DNA of 64,000 bases. Source: Saccharum officinarum (taxonomy: Eukaryota > Streptophyta > Magnoliopsida > Poales > Poaceae). This document shows, in pieces, positions 1 through 10,550 of this stretch (positions are counted from its first letter, which is position 1; each line of letters opens with the position of its first letter). Both the position numbers and the translations under genes were made by a program. Location: assembly GCA_020631735.1 (NCBI GenBank), contig CM036223.1, positions 12,835,356 to 12,899,355 on the forward strand. Reading direction: 5' to 3'. A model generated the notes under the pieces. It worked only from the letters and a program-made list of their open reading frames with translations. It was not told the origin of the DNA and ran no database searches.

Positions 1-72
1 ATTTACACGCAGCAAATATCGTTTCAGTGCTCACCAACAAAATCAATCGTTTCACAGAGCGGAGATCGACCC

Positions 73-80
73 TATAAATA
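73..80 (+). promoter_or_regulatory. TATA box of the CLE-like gene
   Basis: The octamer tataaata lies 91 bases before the ATG at 171. This is the right distance for a core promoter with a leader of about 60 bases. No other strong core element is visible in the 72 bases before it. Confidence 0.6.
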
Positions 81-170
81 CATGGCCATGCGTATCGTTT
101 GCCACCCCACCACCAACAAGCACAAGTTGAGATCGAGGTCGTGGTATAGAGATAGAATTGGTAAGTAGCT

Positions 171-863
171 ATGGCCGAGCAGGGGCGCAAGATCACCGAA
201 GTGGCGCTGCTGCCTCTGCTCATCCTCCTGCTGCTGACGATGCTCTCTTCCATGGTGTCGGCCACGCGCCACTCGCCGGCAGTGCTGAGCGGTGAAGGCT
301 TTGCGGTGCTTAGGAAGGTCCCAACTGGACCGAGCAACGAGACCAGCGACCCTCCGCCGCCACCGTCTCAAGTGGCGGAGAGCTCTGTCGTCGACTTCCC
401 GGTGCTGAGAGAGGTTCCTCCTGGACCAAGCAACGAGACCAGCGACCCGCCGCCGCCACCGTCTCAAGTGTCTGAGAGCCCTGTTGTCGACTTCCCGGTG
501 CCGAGAGAGGTTCCTACTGGACCAAGGAACGAGACCAGAGACCCGCCGCTGCCACCGCCGTCTCAAGTGGCCAAGAGCCCCGTCGTCGATGTCCCGGTGC
601 TGAGGAAGGTTCCCACTGGACCAAGCAACGTGACCAGCGACCCGCCGCCGCCGCCGGCAGTGGCCACAAGCGCCCGCGTCGACTTCTCGGTACTGAGGAA
701 GGTTCCCACCGGACCAAGCAACGTGACCAGCGACCCGCCGCCGGCGGCGGCAGTGGCCACAAGCGCCCGCGTCGACTTCTCGGTGCTGAGGAAGGTTCCC
801 ACTGGACCAAGCAACGTGACAAGCGATCCACCACCGCCGCCGCCAGTCGCCACGAGCGCTTGA
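171..863 (+). CDS. Secreted six-repeat CLE-like peptide precursor
   Basis: The 230-residue protein starts at the first ATG after a TATA box. Residues 10-31 form a Leu-rich signal peptide with likely cleavage near VSA/TR. The rest is six tandem units of 31-33 residues. Each contains an R-(K/E)-V-P-(T/P)-G-P-(S/R)-N-(E/V)-T-(S/R) core (cores start near residues 48, 80, 112, 145, 176 and 207), then Asp-Pro and a run of prolines. The core resembles the start of the 12-residue CLE motif (R-x-V-P-T-G-P-N-P), and multi-CLE precursors are known in grasses. The last half of the motif does not match canonical CLE, and no His-Asn end is present. Every unit carries an N-x-T sequon. Likely role is an extracellular signalling peptide precursor. 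Alternatives are a Pro-rich or arabinogalactan-like wall protein. The reading frame is intact and single-exon. Confidence 0.6.
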   Translation: MAEQGRKITEVALLPLLILLLLTMLSSMVSATRHSPAVLSGEGFAVLRKVPTGPSNETSDPPPPPSQVAESSVVDFPVLREVPPGPSNETSDPPPPPSQVSESPVVDFPVPREVPTGPRNETRDPPLPPPSQVAKSPVVDVPVLRKVPTGPSNVTSDPPPPPAVATSARVDFSVLRKVPTGPSNVTSDPPPAAAVATSARVDFSVLRKVPTGPSNVTSDPPPPPPVATSA

Positions 864-1315
864 TTTTCTGGCGCTGCAGGTGAAGCAGTGTGTGCGTGAG
901 AGGCGATTCTGATGCTTGTACTGCCGTTTTCATCATGCATTGAGATTTCATCATGCATACTCGCATTTGTACTGACATAATGCATATGCCTTGATCGTAA
1001 CATTTCCTTTGGATCGACAGTGGAAACGAAATATTTACAGATATGGTCCCCGAGTTCATGTTGTGATTATTTTTTCCATGCTGCTATATATATGCTTCGT
1101 GTTGGTTCTTTCTTTGCATGGATCGATAGACAAGACGTCAGGAGTCAGGACCACACAGACCACTACTGCCGGAACCCACCTCGTCCTCCGAGTTCGCAGA
1201 CTCGCGTCGCAGTCGCAGCGGCAGGAGCCGGAGAGAGACTACCTACAGCGCTGCCTGAGCTCGGGCCAGAAACGCCGGCTCACGGAGTCACGGTAGCGGC
1301 AAAAGCCCGTATCCA
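864..1315. other. 3' flank of the CLE-like gene, no gene seen
   Basis: The stretch holds the 3' untranslated region, with several catgcat-type pyrimidine/purine steps, and then GC-richer sequence near 1150-1310. Its short ORFs have no recognisable domain and no codon bias that I could see. I find no RNA gene here. Confidence 0.4.
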
Positions 1316-1561
1316 GGCCTCGTTCACTTCCCCCTCCCAACCCAAAATATTTCCTCTTATACACATCACATCAAATTTTTCGACGCATGCATGGAGCATT
1401 AAACGTAGGTAAAAAAGATAACTAATTGCATAGTTTGTCTGTAAATGTCGGGAAGAATCTTTTGAGCCTAGTTAGTCCATAATTGGACAAATTTTGCCAA
1501 ATAACAACGAAAGATGCTACAGTAACTTTTCAGCTACTTTTCGCGAAGTGAACACACCCCC
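1316..1561 (+). mobile_element. hAT-like MITE, family A, copy 1
   Basis: The element begins ggcctcgttcacttc and ends gaagtgaacacacccc, an imperfect terminal inverted repeat. Its interior has the family hallmarks: a catgcatggagcattaaa block, taactaattgcatag, a gaagaatcttttgagcctag block, and a tgctacagtaac block near the right end. The same blocks recur at 48.1-50.6, 53.1 and 62.2 kb. It is non-coding. Confidence 0.65.
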
Positions 1562-2299
1562 AGTTGTTTTCTGTAACAGGGATTAAGTACCTATTTTATT
1601 GTGCATGTGCTCATATATTTCATTTGGGCCGATGCCGATCATAGCATGCATGATGGCTGGTTCTGCCTTTTTTTTTTGGACAGGTCTCATGACTCATCTA
1701 CAGACATCGTGCACTTTGTATGCCTCTCTCCGATTTAGCGACGGCCTCAACTTTCTTTCCTTTGAGGCTAAACCTATAAGAGAAGTTGTTTTACCAAATA
1801 TTTTTTCTAACCAAAGAAGTTGTAACTAGAAAAAGTTGTTTCTTCAAAATTTTCTTAATTATACATGTATTTGAGCATTTGTGTCCACAAAATTTTCTTA
1901 ATCACATATTTTCCTATATAATTAATATTAAGAATATTCCTGTTTTCTACAAAACTGTTAAATGGAATAGCTTCCACTATATCCTGCTATAGCCTTTTAT
2001 AGCTTCTGGAGGAGACTATTGCTAAATATCATAGCCCGTGATTTAAAACCCTAGCATCGACTCGTTTAGGAGTCCTCAACTCAACAACACTAAATAGCCC
2101 TTACTCCATCTTCAAACATGTACCTTTGGTAGCTGAAAAGATAGTTTCACAACCACAAACTCTCCAAGGCCTCAAGGTGAGGCAATTCGCAATGACATAC
2201 TGCTAGGTCAATTCAAGATTCGATGCACTTGTTAGAACCAAAAATGATGATACCTTATATGCATAAACCTTGGATGAGTTGCATTGTTTGGAACATGTG
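1562..2299. other. AT-rich intergenic stretch, transposon-like, unassigned
   Basis: No gene is visible. Around 1970-2050 a ctatagc-rich block (tatagccttttatagc) looks like a worn DNA-transposon terminus, but I could not find its partner. The remainder is AT-rich without repeats I can name. Confidence 0.3.
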
Positions 2300-2700
2300 C
2301 ACTACTACAGATTAGGCAACCATTGTCGAAACATCACTATCAGGTATGATGGAGCCAATAGTGATTATGCTTCACTCTCGAGTCGTAAGCTTAAGAATTG
2401 GAAAATGATGCGGAACCAATTTACCCGACAGTGAAGACGCCTATCACTGCCAACTCAAACCACTAACCAACAGTGATATGTGATATATCACTGCTGGTTT
2501 GTAGTTTGACTTGACAGTAAAATGAAGATATCACTATCATGTTGTGTATTGACTTGGCAGTGTTTGGTGCTGTTGGATCCACCTATCCACTGATTACTTG
2601 CTTCTCCATAATCAGACCCACCTACTACCATTGCATTTGGTTATAAACACATGTGTCTAAACACTACACATGGACAGATAAGGTCTCCTACCACTTATAT
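2300..2700 (+). mobile_element. CACTA-type transposon left end (partial)
   Basis: The sequence starts CACTACTACAG, the terminus typical of CACTA elements, and continues into short direct and inverted repeats built on cagtga/tcactg (2448-2575). A clear inverted pair is 2451-2485 against 2490-2522. Such arrays are typical of CACTA subterminal regions. Similar gacagtggtg motifs occur at 7780-7860, beyond the LINE, but no right terminus ending TAGTG was found. The element is therefore incomplete or very decayed. Confidence 0.5.
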
Positions 2701-2823
2701 GTAGTCCCACACTGATCTAGTATGTAACCCTAGCTCATTGCTTCATCATTTGTAGTTTCAATATATGCTCCGTATGGAAGAAAGCTCTCCACATACACCT
2801 TCCATTAGTAGTTAAGATGATGC

Positions 2824-3354
2824 ATGAGACTATCTATGATTGATCTTAATCATGAATTGTCCATCCCCTCCTATTTTGCTGATGATCAACTCCTCATCCA
2901 CCTAGCTTTCATTTTGTACCCACAGCTTGGTGATCATTCTCTTGAAAAGATTGTCTTGGACTACATGGAGGAGGAGGACGTAGCAATAGTGACTGATGTA
3001 CCCATGGTTGATGAAGCCCCCATTGAAGAAGAACCAATGGAACCTGAAGATGCAGATGTTGATTTAGAAGTTCTAAATGCTCCACCAGCCATCTTTCTGA
3101 CACCACGCAGGAAGAAGCCCCTCAAAGTCAAAGAGAAGCTCGATGATAGCTTCCTGAGGAGGAGCAAGAGGATTGCCAACAAGCTCCAAGGCTTCAAGGA
3201 TGCAGGAAGTGCTAAAGAAGCTGCAGATGCTACTGAAGTTGTGGATGACAACTTCAACCCCATGCCTCTGGCCATCATCCCACCTCCAGCCACTGAAGTT
3301 GCCCCACACCTCTCACAGGAGATCATTGAAGGCATTGCAACAAGTTTCCTATAG
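2824..3354 (+). pseudogene. LINE ORF1 C-terminal fragment
   Basis: The 176-residue ORF is acidic in its middle (about residues 49-80). It then has a basic patch with RRSKRIANKLQGF near residues 112-124, followed by a Pro-rich tail ending IIEGIATSFL. A basic R-R-S-x-R-x-A-x-K segment near the end is typical of ORF1 proteins of plant LINEs and of some CACTA accessory proteins. The DUF4283 and zinc-knuckle parts expected upstream are absent. Its position 0.45 kb before the endonuclease supports the LINE reading. Confidence 0.5.
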
Positions 3355-3809
3355 ATTCAGCTTAAGAGCGTCTCAGCTGCCCTTCTAAAGAATGATGACC
3401 TAGATGAGTAAAGAAAGAGAAGTGGAGTCACTGTCACTTGTCATCTATAGGGTGCATCACCTATCTTTTGTTAGTGTTTGGCTAAGCTCTAGTTCCCAGT
3501 GCATGTACTGGATGAATAAAATGTTGTACTGTCTAAACTGGTGTAATAACACATGCTGAAGCTTTGTTAAAACTTTTAATCCTAAGTTAATCAGTTGGCT
3601 TATCTATATTTATTTGTGTTACTATGTTCATTTATCTATCCTGAGCTTTGTTTACCCATATGTCCTGAGCTTTGCTATCTTACCTTCCCCCACTGATCAA
3701 TGCCTATGTAAATTCGAGCTTGTAAATGTTTAGCCAATAGTCCTCTTTGACTTCCAGTGGTTTGACACTTGGCTGTTCAAACCCCTTGCTAATCTACACC
3801 TGTTACTTA

Positions 3810-4658
3810 ATGGATAGCAACAAAAATATCAAAGTACTATTTTGGAATGTCAGAGGTATCAACTCCCAAGCCAAATGGGATGCTATTAGAGACAAAATCA
3901 GTGAAAGTACTTGTCAAGTTGTCTGCCTACAAGAAACTAAAAGAGAGAACTTTGATAGTTTTTACATCAAGAAATTTTGTCCTATAGCCCTTGATAATTT
4001 TGCTTTTTTCCCATCTATTGGTGCTTCTGGTGGCCTCTTGACTATCTGGAACAGTAGTCTCTTTGATGCTATAGTGACACATGCAAACTCTTATGCCATC
4101 ACAATTAAGCTGCACAGTAGACTCGGCAATAAGGATTTCCATGTCAGTAACATTTATGGTCCCTCCAATCCTTCTCAGAAACAGGGCTTTGTTACTTGGC
4201 TTATGAATTTTGACTCCATTGAAATTGATGATTGGGTTATAGGTGGTGACTTCAACTTGATTAGGTACCCTGGAAATAGGAACAAACCAGGAGGTGATCT
4301 GTCAGAGATGAACATGTTCAATGAACTAATTGCAGACCTTGACTTAGTTGAAGTTCCATTTAGTGGCAAGGAATTTACCTGGAGCAACATGCAGTATGAT
4401 CCTCTTTTGGTCAAGTTAGATTGGGTTTTCACCTCCTTATCCTGGACCCTTTCCTTCCCTGCTACCCATGTGCAGCCCCTATCTAGACCAACATCTGATC
4501 ATATCCCTTATGTTCTCCACATTGGAACCAACATACCCAAGTCAAAAATCTTCAGATTTGAGAACTACTGGGCTGATCATCCTGACTTCCTTGAATTGAT
4601 GCGGTTTCCACTCATTGGAATAATTCTCCAGTGTATGCAAATGCTACAAAGAACCTGA
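3810..4658 (+). pseudogene. LINE ORF2 endonuclease domain
   Basis: The ATG at 3810 begins a 282-residue ORF. The frame is open back to 3747 only through a non-ATG codon. The protein matches the endonuclease/exonuclease/phosphatase fold of plant L1 ORF2. It starts with LFWNVRGINSQ, then CLQETK (metal-binding Glu), a VSNIYGPSNP strand, the VIGGDFNLIRYP catalytic motif, FTWSN, and a terminal RPTSDHIP motif with the catalytic Asp-His pair. In active L1 elements this domain nicks target DNA to prime reverse transcription. The frame is lost at 4658, well before the polymerase, so the protein is non-functional. Confidence 0.85.
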
Positions 4659-7348
4659 ACTCCAAACCGAAATATGTCAGAATAGGATTGCAAATGCTGC
4701 TCCTTCTGGATGGCTTAGAGGACCAAAGGCCTCTTTCTTGGCTTGAGTCTGCTTTCAGAAGCTTGGTGAAGTAACTTCTCTTCTGGAATCTAAAAGAACT
4801 TATTGGAAACAAATTAGGAATACTGTCAGTTGGGTTACCCTGGGTGATGAGAACACAAGTTTCTTCCACACCATGACTACAATCTCTCATAAGAAGAATT
4901 TCATTATCAGCATCAGAAATATAGAAGGAAATTATTTTACTGAGCATGAGAAGAAAGCAAATTTGCTTTGGGAAGCTTATAAACAAAGACTTGGATGCAG
5001 TGAACACACAAACATGGCCTATAGTCTCAGCTCCATACTGACTGAGCATGACCTGGCTCACTTTGACTCTGAATTCAGTGAGCAAGAAATTGAGTGTGTC
5101 ATCAGAAGTCTGCCCAACAACCATGCACCTGGACTTGATGGCTTCAATGGGTTCTTTGCCAAGAAATGTTGGAACATTGTTAAAGGAGACTTCCTCAGAT
5201 TATTCAAAGACTTTCACACCTCTAATGTTGACTTGTGAAGCATCAACACATCTCTGATTGCTCTTATCCCCAAGAAAGACAACCCTGAAACAACAGATGA
5301 CTTCAGACCCATTTTACTCCTGAACTACAATCTCAAATGCATAACCAAACTCCTTTCTACCAGACTGCAATCAATAATCCTACAACTTGTGTATCAAAAC
5401 CAGTATGGTTTTAACCAAGGAAGAACAATTCAAGACTGTGTAGCCTGGGCCTTCTAGTTTCTGCAAGTTTGCCACAAATCCAAGAGAGAAATTGTCATCC
5501 TTAAGATTGATTTTGAGAAAGCCTTTGTCAAACTAGAACACCAAGCTATCCTTCAAGTCCTCAGAAGCAAAGGATTTTCAGAAAAATGGATATGTTAGAT
5601 TCATAACTTACTTAAGGTGGCAGCTCCTCAGTTCTACTGAATGGCATAGCAGGGAAAGAACTCAACTGTCTGAGAGGAGTCAAACAAGGAGACCCATTAT
5701 CTCCTTTACTCTTTGTTTTAGCAGCTGACCTCCTGCAGTCTGTGGTTAATAGGGCATGGCACACAGGTGTCCTAAAACATCCTCTTAGTGAAAGCTTTGG
5801 TGGGATTTCCCCATTATTTAGTATGGAAATGACACCCTTCTAATCCTGCCTAGAGATGCTAGAACCTTATTCAATCTGAAGGTCTTCTTAGATCCTTTTC
5901 TGACTCTATAGGGCTCCATGTCAATTTTGGAAAATCCTTTCTAGTCCCATCAACATGTTTGAAAGTAGAGCAACCCATCTGGCCAGGACATTTGAAGGCA
6001 AGTAGGAAGCATGCCATTCACCTACCTGGGTTTGCCTCTTGGAACAACAAAACCATCTCTACAGGAATTTTCACACCTTTTGAACAGAATTGAAAGGAGA
6101 CTCTCAGGTGTCAGTAAATTCTTATCCTATCATGGAAGATTGATAATGATCAACTCAGTCCTCTCTGCTCTTCCCACTTTCTACATGTGCAGCCTCAAGA
6201 TCCCCCAAGTAATTAAGCAGATAGATGTGTATAGAAAGCATTGTCTCTGGAGCAAAGGTGACATAAATAGAAGAGGCACTTGTTTAGTTGCCTGGGAAAA
6301 TTCTTGCAAACCAAAAGATCAAGGTGGGCTAGGCATAATTGATATCAAAAGTCAACATAATGCCTCCTTCTAAAGTTTCTGGATAAATTCTACAACAAAC
6401 ATGATATACCATGGGTTGAATTAACCTGGTCCAAATTATATGCCAACAATTAGAGTCCACCCCAAGCCAAAAGCCCTCTGGGGTCATTTTGGTGGAAAGA
6501 AGTTATCAGCCTGTTGCCTAAATTTCAATCAGTGGCAACCTCCAGGCCAAGCAAAGGAGACACAATCCTCCTTTGGAGTCAAGAATGGATTGGTCATGAT
6601 TAAAGTTTAAAGGATCTATATCCTCAATTGTAGTATTTCTCCAAAAGGCCCACATGCTCCCTCCTCATTTTGTTGAGCAAGATGAAAGTAGTATTTTTAG
6701 CCTGCCACTCTCACAGCTAGCTGCCATTTAGCTAGATGAGGTTGAACTCTGCATTCAACAGTTAGACCTTGAAGAAGATGACAGTGACCTATGGAGCTAC
6801 AAATGGGGATCACTGAAATATAGCAGCAGCAAAGCATACAAATTACTATAAGGTCACACTGAAGCATCTCCTCTCTTCTCCTGGCTCTAGAATTCTAGCA
6901 ACCTAGGTAAGCACAAATTTTTCTTCTGGCTACTCATATGATAGGTTGAGCACTAGAAACATGATGAGGAGAAAGAACATGCACCTTGATGATTACACCT
7001 GTGTTCTCTGCAACAATGGACATGAAGAAACTTGTTTTCATCTCTTTTTTGAATGCCTCTTTAGCCAGTCCTATTGGAGCTCAATACCAATCCATGGAAC
7101 CTAAATTCACACCCCTTAACATGGTGATAGAGGCTAGAGAGGCCTTTGGAAGTACCATCTTCAAGGAAATCTTCATCACCGCATGTTGGATCATCTGGCT
7201 GACCAGGAACAGTGTGATCTTTAACAATGGACATATCAATCTCAGTACTTGGAAGATTAGGTTCAAAGAAGAACTTGGCCATGTGTGTACAAAAGCCAAG
7301 GTGTCAAGACAAGGTCTTCTCAACGAGTGGAGAGATAGCTATACTTAA
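4659..7348 (+). pseudogene. LINE ORF2 reverse transcriptase and C-terminal relic
   Basis: Reading across several frames and stops gives the expected order of plant L1 ORF2. APGLDGFNG (about 5130) is RT motif 1; LIALIPKK and the QYGFNQGRTIQD stretch (5250-5440) follow. An IDFEKAF motif is near 5505, GVKQGDPLSPLL near 5685, and a degraded D-D box near 5825. MPFTYLGLPLG (6011) starts the conserved block after the RT. A zf-RVT-type region with Cys-x2-Cys and His/Cys pairs lies at 6990-7080. There are at least five frame breaks, including TGA at about 5236 and TAG at about 5455. It is an inactive remnant. Confidence 0.85.
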
Positions 7349-7469
7349 TTTTTAGCTCTTTTCTTTGGGCCTAGATGCCTTGTAACACCTCTTGTACATA
7401 CATTCTTTTATTCAATTGAAAAGCAAAAAATATTGGTAGAGGACTCCCTTGCCGTTTCGGTCAAAAAAA

Positions 7470-8383
7470 GATGGAGCCATGCTGAAGCCAGGACTCTCTG
7501 GCAGTAATGCTATTGTGAACGGTTTGGTTGTTTCTGTGTCAAGGGAGAGACATTGACTCATCCTTGCTCATAGTCCTAGTGAGTCCTCCACCCCTCCTCC
7601 ATTCTCTTGCACATATGAGACCCTACTTGGTGCTAGAAGATTGTACATGAGGTGGTTATATAATATGTTTGCAACTTCGAGCTAACATTAGCCTAGTCAG
7701 AAAATGACTATATCTCTTCTCAAAATTTATGTTATGCATATATAATTTTATTTTAGTCTTTTGTCATCATTACAGGACGGAGAACAACCTGACAGTGGTG
7801 CTCTTGCATCACAACTAGTTCTTTTGAAACGACAGTGGTGTCTTCCTAAAACTGTCAGCTTTTGTGCTGACCAGGCATTGGAACCACATTCCTAATATAT
7901 TAAATTTCTATTCCTCTCCACAACATTGTCTCCCACATGCCACATCATCACTACACGCCACCGTCTATTTCCCCACTACCTGAGTACACCACCACTTTGC
8001 TATATCCCGACATGTCTGTTCCCCTCCAACCCAAGGAGCGCGCCGCCCCTGACCATCACCGTCCCCGTCCCATCCCAGCCCTCTACCACGAGGAGTGCCA
8101 AGTCTATCTCTCTAGCCCATCCTTGTCCATGGGAATGGTACCCCATCTCCTCTGGCTCGTCCCACCACGAGGATAATGCTGCCCTGATGAGTGTCGTGAC
8201 CTCACCTCTAGCCCATCCCTTGCCATGGGAACGCAGACCGACGAGCACTTATATATCTAGGGTGTATTTTCTATGTTTATATTTTCTTCAAATTCAGAGA
8301 TGTCAATCCTGATATATATTGTGATTAATACATTATTAATCCGAACGACTAATCATGTCATGCCATATCATATCATACTACGT
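7470..8383. other. CACTA-like right flank and unassigned sequence
   Basis: From 7470 to about 7870 the sequence has gacagtggtg and aactgtcagc motifs like those left of the LINE. It probably belongs to the same CACTA element. From 7920 to 8260 there is a C-rich block with long pyrimidine stretches. Its ORFs are compositional and show no domain. I see no gene. Confidence 0.3.
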
Positions 8384-8483
8384 NNNNNNNNNNNNNNNNN
8401 NNNNNNNNNNNNNNNNNNNNNNNNNNNNNNNNNNNNNNNNNNNNNNNNNNNNNNNNNNNNNNNNNNNNNNNNNNNNNNNNNNN
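8384..8483. other. Assembly gap (100 N)
   Basis: Exactly 100 unknown bases, the usual placeholder for a gap of unknown size. ORFs read through it are meaningless. Confidence 0.98.
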
Positions 8484-8485
8484 TT

Positions 8486-8811
8486 GCTCTAAGACTATCC
8501 ACAGTGTGAGCAATACTGGTGCTGAGAAAGGAGAGAGAGGCTTGAAGCCTCGAGTAGATACACTGCACATTGCCGATGCTTGAACTTAAAATCTCAACCT
8601 CGAGGCAAATAGAATCCTCGGTGCATTGTAAATTTAAAATGATTTCACAACATGTGCACAGAGGGTGAAGGTTCTGACATACTAGTAGTTCTGACGCATT
8701 CACAGAGCATCGATGACTGACATTGTGTGCAAAAAAGTTTACAGGCATCGGTGTTGACATGTCACATGAATTTACGTTTTCAGCACCGATCACACCGTGG
8801 ACAGTCTAAAG
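8486..8811. mobile_element. MITE with 23-bp imperfect terminal inverted repeats
   Basis: The left end taagactatccacagtgtga and the right end, read on the minus strand as ttagactgtccacggtgtga, are a clear inverted pair. The interior is about 320 bp and non-coding. The left boundary touches the assembly gap, so the outermost bases and the target duplication cannot be checked. Confidence 0.5.
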
Positions 8812-9139
8812 TTTCTGTGGTCGAAATTTAGGGTACAACGTCACATTGGAATTTTCACAACACCTTATACAATCAAGGAAGGAGGATGGTTAAACCTCCT
8901 GTTTAGGCCCTTATTGGGTGAAACCCGTTGCTGCACTGTCTTTATTACGAAGATTGGGTATATTCAATATATATCATTTATCGTGAGGGAAATTGATTTT
9001 GTAGCATCGAAAGATTGGTATATTCGTATTGAAAGTTTGATGTTCCATCAAATAGCATTGAAAGAATGAACGTTACCCTAAACTAGCATTTTATCACGTT
9101 TGCCGTTAACGCCGTCCCTGTCCGTCGGAGCGCCACTTG

Positions 9140-9762
9140 CTACGCCTTGAGAATGGTCTGGCCCGTCGCGGTCGCGGCCTTTCGGCAGGTGCAGCGCTCT
9201 CGCCTTGACGAGGCAGGTGACCTCCGTCGCCTGGGCCCTCGGCACGTACACGAACACCAGGAACAGCCTTTCCTTGCCGTCGTAGAGTTAGCCGACGTCG
9301 ATGGAGGCGGCGCGGCCATCGGCGCCCAAGTGGCCGCCGTAGGCGGCAGACTTGACTTCCTGGAGCCGGACGCCCCGGTGTAGGACTCTAGGCACACGAC
9401 GGCGACGCGCGCCTCCTGCACGGCCACTGAGAGGAGCCCGCTGACACGGCGCGCGAAAAGAGTCCTGGATCGCCGCCTAGTTCCCGACAAAGGAGAAGGT
9501 GCCGCCCGTGGCCTCCGCGACGGCGTGCATAGTGGCGGCGGCGGCGGCTTGGTCGGTGCCGAAGCCGAACGTGTGGATCGGCGCGGGCTGGCTGCTCTGA
9601 CGGCACGAGGGCGGCGTAGCTCTTGGTGCCGACGGACCCGCTCGTCCAGCGCCCGGCGAGCACCTGGGCGCCCACACGGAGGCCGCGACCGATGTTGGTG
9701 CCCCGCAGGACACCAAGCTCCCCCACGGCGATCTTCGCCGAGGCCTTCCCTGCGCCCGACAT
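9140..9762 (-). pseudogene. Captured fragment of a WAV3-like VWA/RING E3 ligase gene
   Basis: Three minus-strand frames together follow the von Willebrand A domain of the WAV3 family of plant RING E3 ligases. GTNIGRGLRVGAQVLAGR comes first (about 9700-9645). IHTFGFGTDQ, then HAVAEATGGTFSFVGN, follow (about 9585-9480). GLLSVAVQEARVAV lies near 9440-9395, then a run matching the post-VWA segment with recognisable LYDGKE-, FVYVPRA- and EVTC-like pieces. The frame changes several times and there is no RING domain, so it cannot encode a working ligase. WAV3 proteins act in root gravitropism in Arabidopsis. A transcript of this fragment could only act as RNA. Confidence 0.7.
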
Positions 9763-9772
9763 GCGAGCGAGG

Positions 9773-10550
9773 CGGGTCAGCGAATGGTCATGGCAGCGTC
9801 CGCCAGGCGCAGGTCGCGTTCGCTGCGCTCCATGGTCCAGAGCTCCAGTCCGAGATGCAGGCCGCGCTGCGAACTAGCGCATCTCCGCTCGTAGCTCACG
9901 CTCGCCGTTCGCGGCCGCGAGCCGAACGCTTGCCGTTTTGGGCAAGGCCCCGCCGGTCCCAGTTCACCTCCGCACTCCCGCAACAGCGGAACTTGGACTC
10001 AACAGCGACACCTTCACATTTCCTAAGGCAAGAGGATCCGGCGCCAACGTACCTTTCTGATAGTGTGGATAGGCAACAACGGAAACTGTCAGTCTGTTGA
10101 TTGACTATATTAAATGTTTCAGCCATGTACGTATATAATTATCTTTCCATGTTTTGCAGATCGTCGTGTTCGTGCCGCACGGCGTTCGATCGGCCAAGCT
10201 ACGTGCCCCGCAGGACACCAAGCTCCCCACGGCGATGCAGCAATCGTCTCGCCGGAAGTCGTGCTGTGCGTGCCTCGCCCTGGTGAGTGGTAACCACGCG
10301 CGGCGTCGCGTCTGCATCCAGTAGGGGGCAGTAGAGCGGGCTCCGGTGCGAGCGCGAATGGGGAGCGTGACCTACGAGCGGAGGCGCCAGGAAACCACGC
10401 CACGCGCATGGCAGCCGCGAACAGCGAACGCGACCTACGAGCGAAGGCGCGCAGGCGCTAGTAGCCTCGCGGAGTCACCGCAGTCCGCGGCAGAGCGCGT
10501 GTGTCTAGGCCCTGGCGGAAGCTGCCATGGCCATTCGTGAGCTGGAGGAA
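9773..10550. repeat. Inverted and direct duplications inside the Pack-MULE
   Basis: The stretch 9773-9935 is repeated in inverted orientation at 10366-10545. Shared blocks are the catggcagc...ccgccagg block (9788-9810 against 10505-10525), ctccgctcgtag against ctacgagcggag (9884 and 10371) and the ttcgcggc block. A direct copy of about 31 bases (gtgccccgcaggacaccaag onward) occurs near 9699 and at 10203. The arms could pair into a long imperfect hairpin with a loop of about 430 bases. Confidence 0.6.

Larger units (their letters stand above)
2700..7469 (+). mobile_element. Decayed L1-type LINE retrotransposon
   Basis: The element carries an ORF1 tail (2824-3354), an endonuclease domain (3810-4658), and reverse transcriptase and C-terminal zinc-finger relics (4659-7348). 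It ends at 7461-7469 in a short A tract after a ttgccgtttcggtc motif, a common ending for plant LINEs. It lies between CACTA-like subterminal repeats, so it probably inserted into a CACTA element. The 5' boundary is not defined: the nucleic-acid-binding part of ORF1 is missing, so the copy is 5'-truncated or rearranged. Confidence 0.75.

Noticed and set aside
2348..7479. Ten-base direct repeat gatggagcca on both sides of the LINE as its target duplication
   Set aside because: The right copy directly follows the A tail, as expected, but the left copy lies inside CACTA-like sequence, with about 215 bases of CACTA-like repeats after it. It may be chance.
7926..8312. Pro/Ser-rich proteins in the C-rich block
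   Set aside because: All frames on both strands are open because of composition. No start context or domain supports a gene.
8273..8793. Reading frames that cross the 8384-8483 gap
   Set aside because: The frames depend on unknown bases and have no domain on either side.
9525..10100. Long plus-strand frame in the Pack-MULE
   Set aside because: It is the antisense of the captured WAV3-like fragment. Its Arg/Pro-rich composition is a result of GC content.
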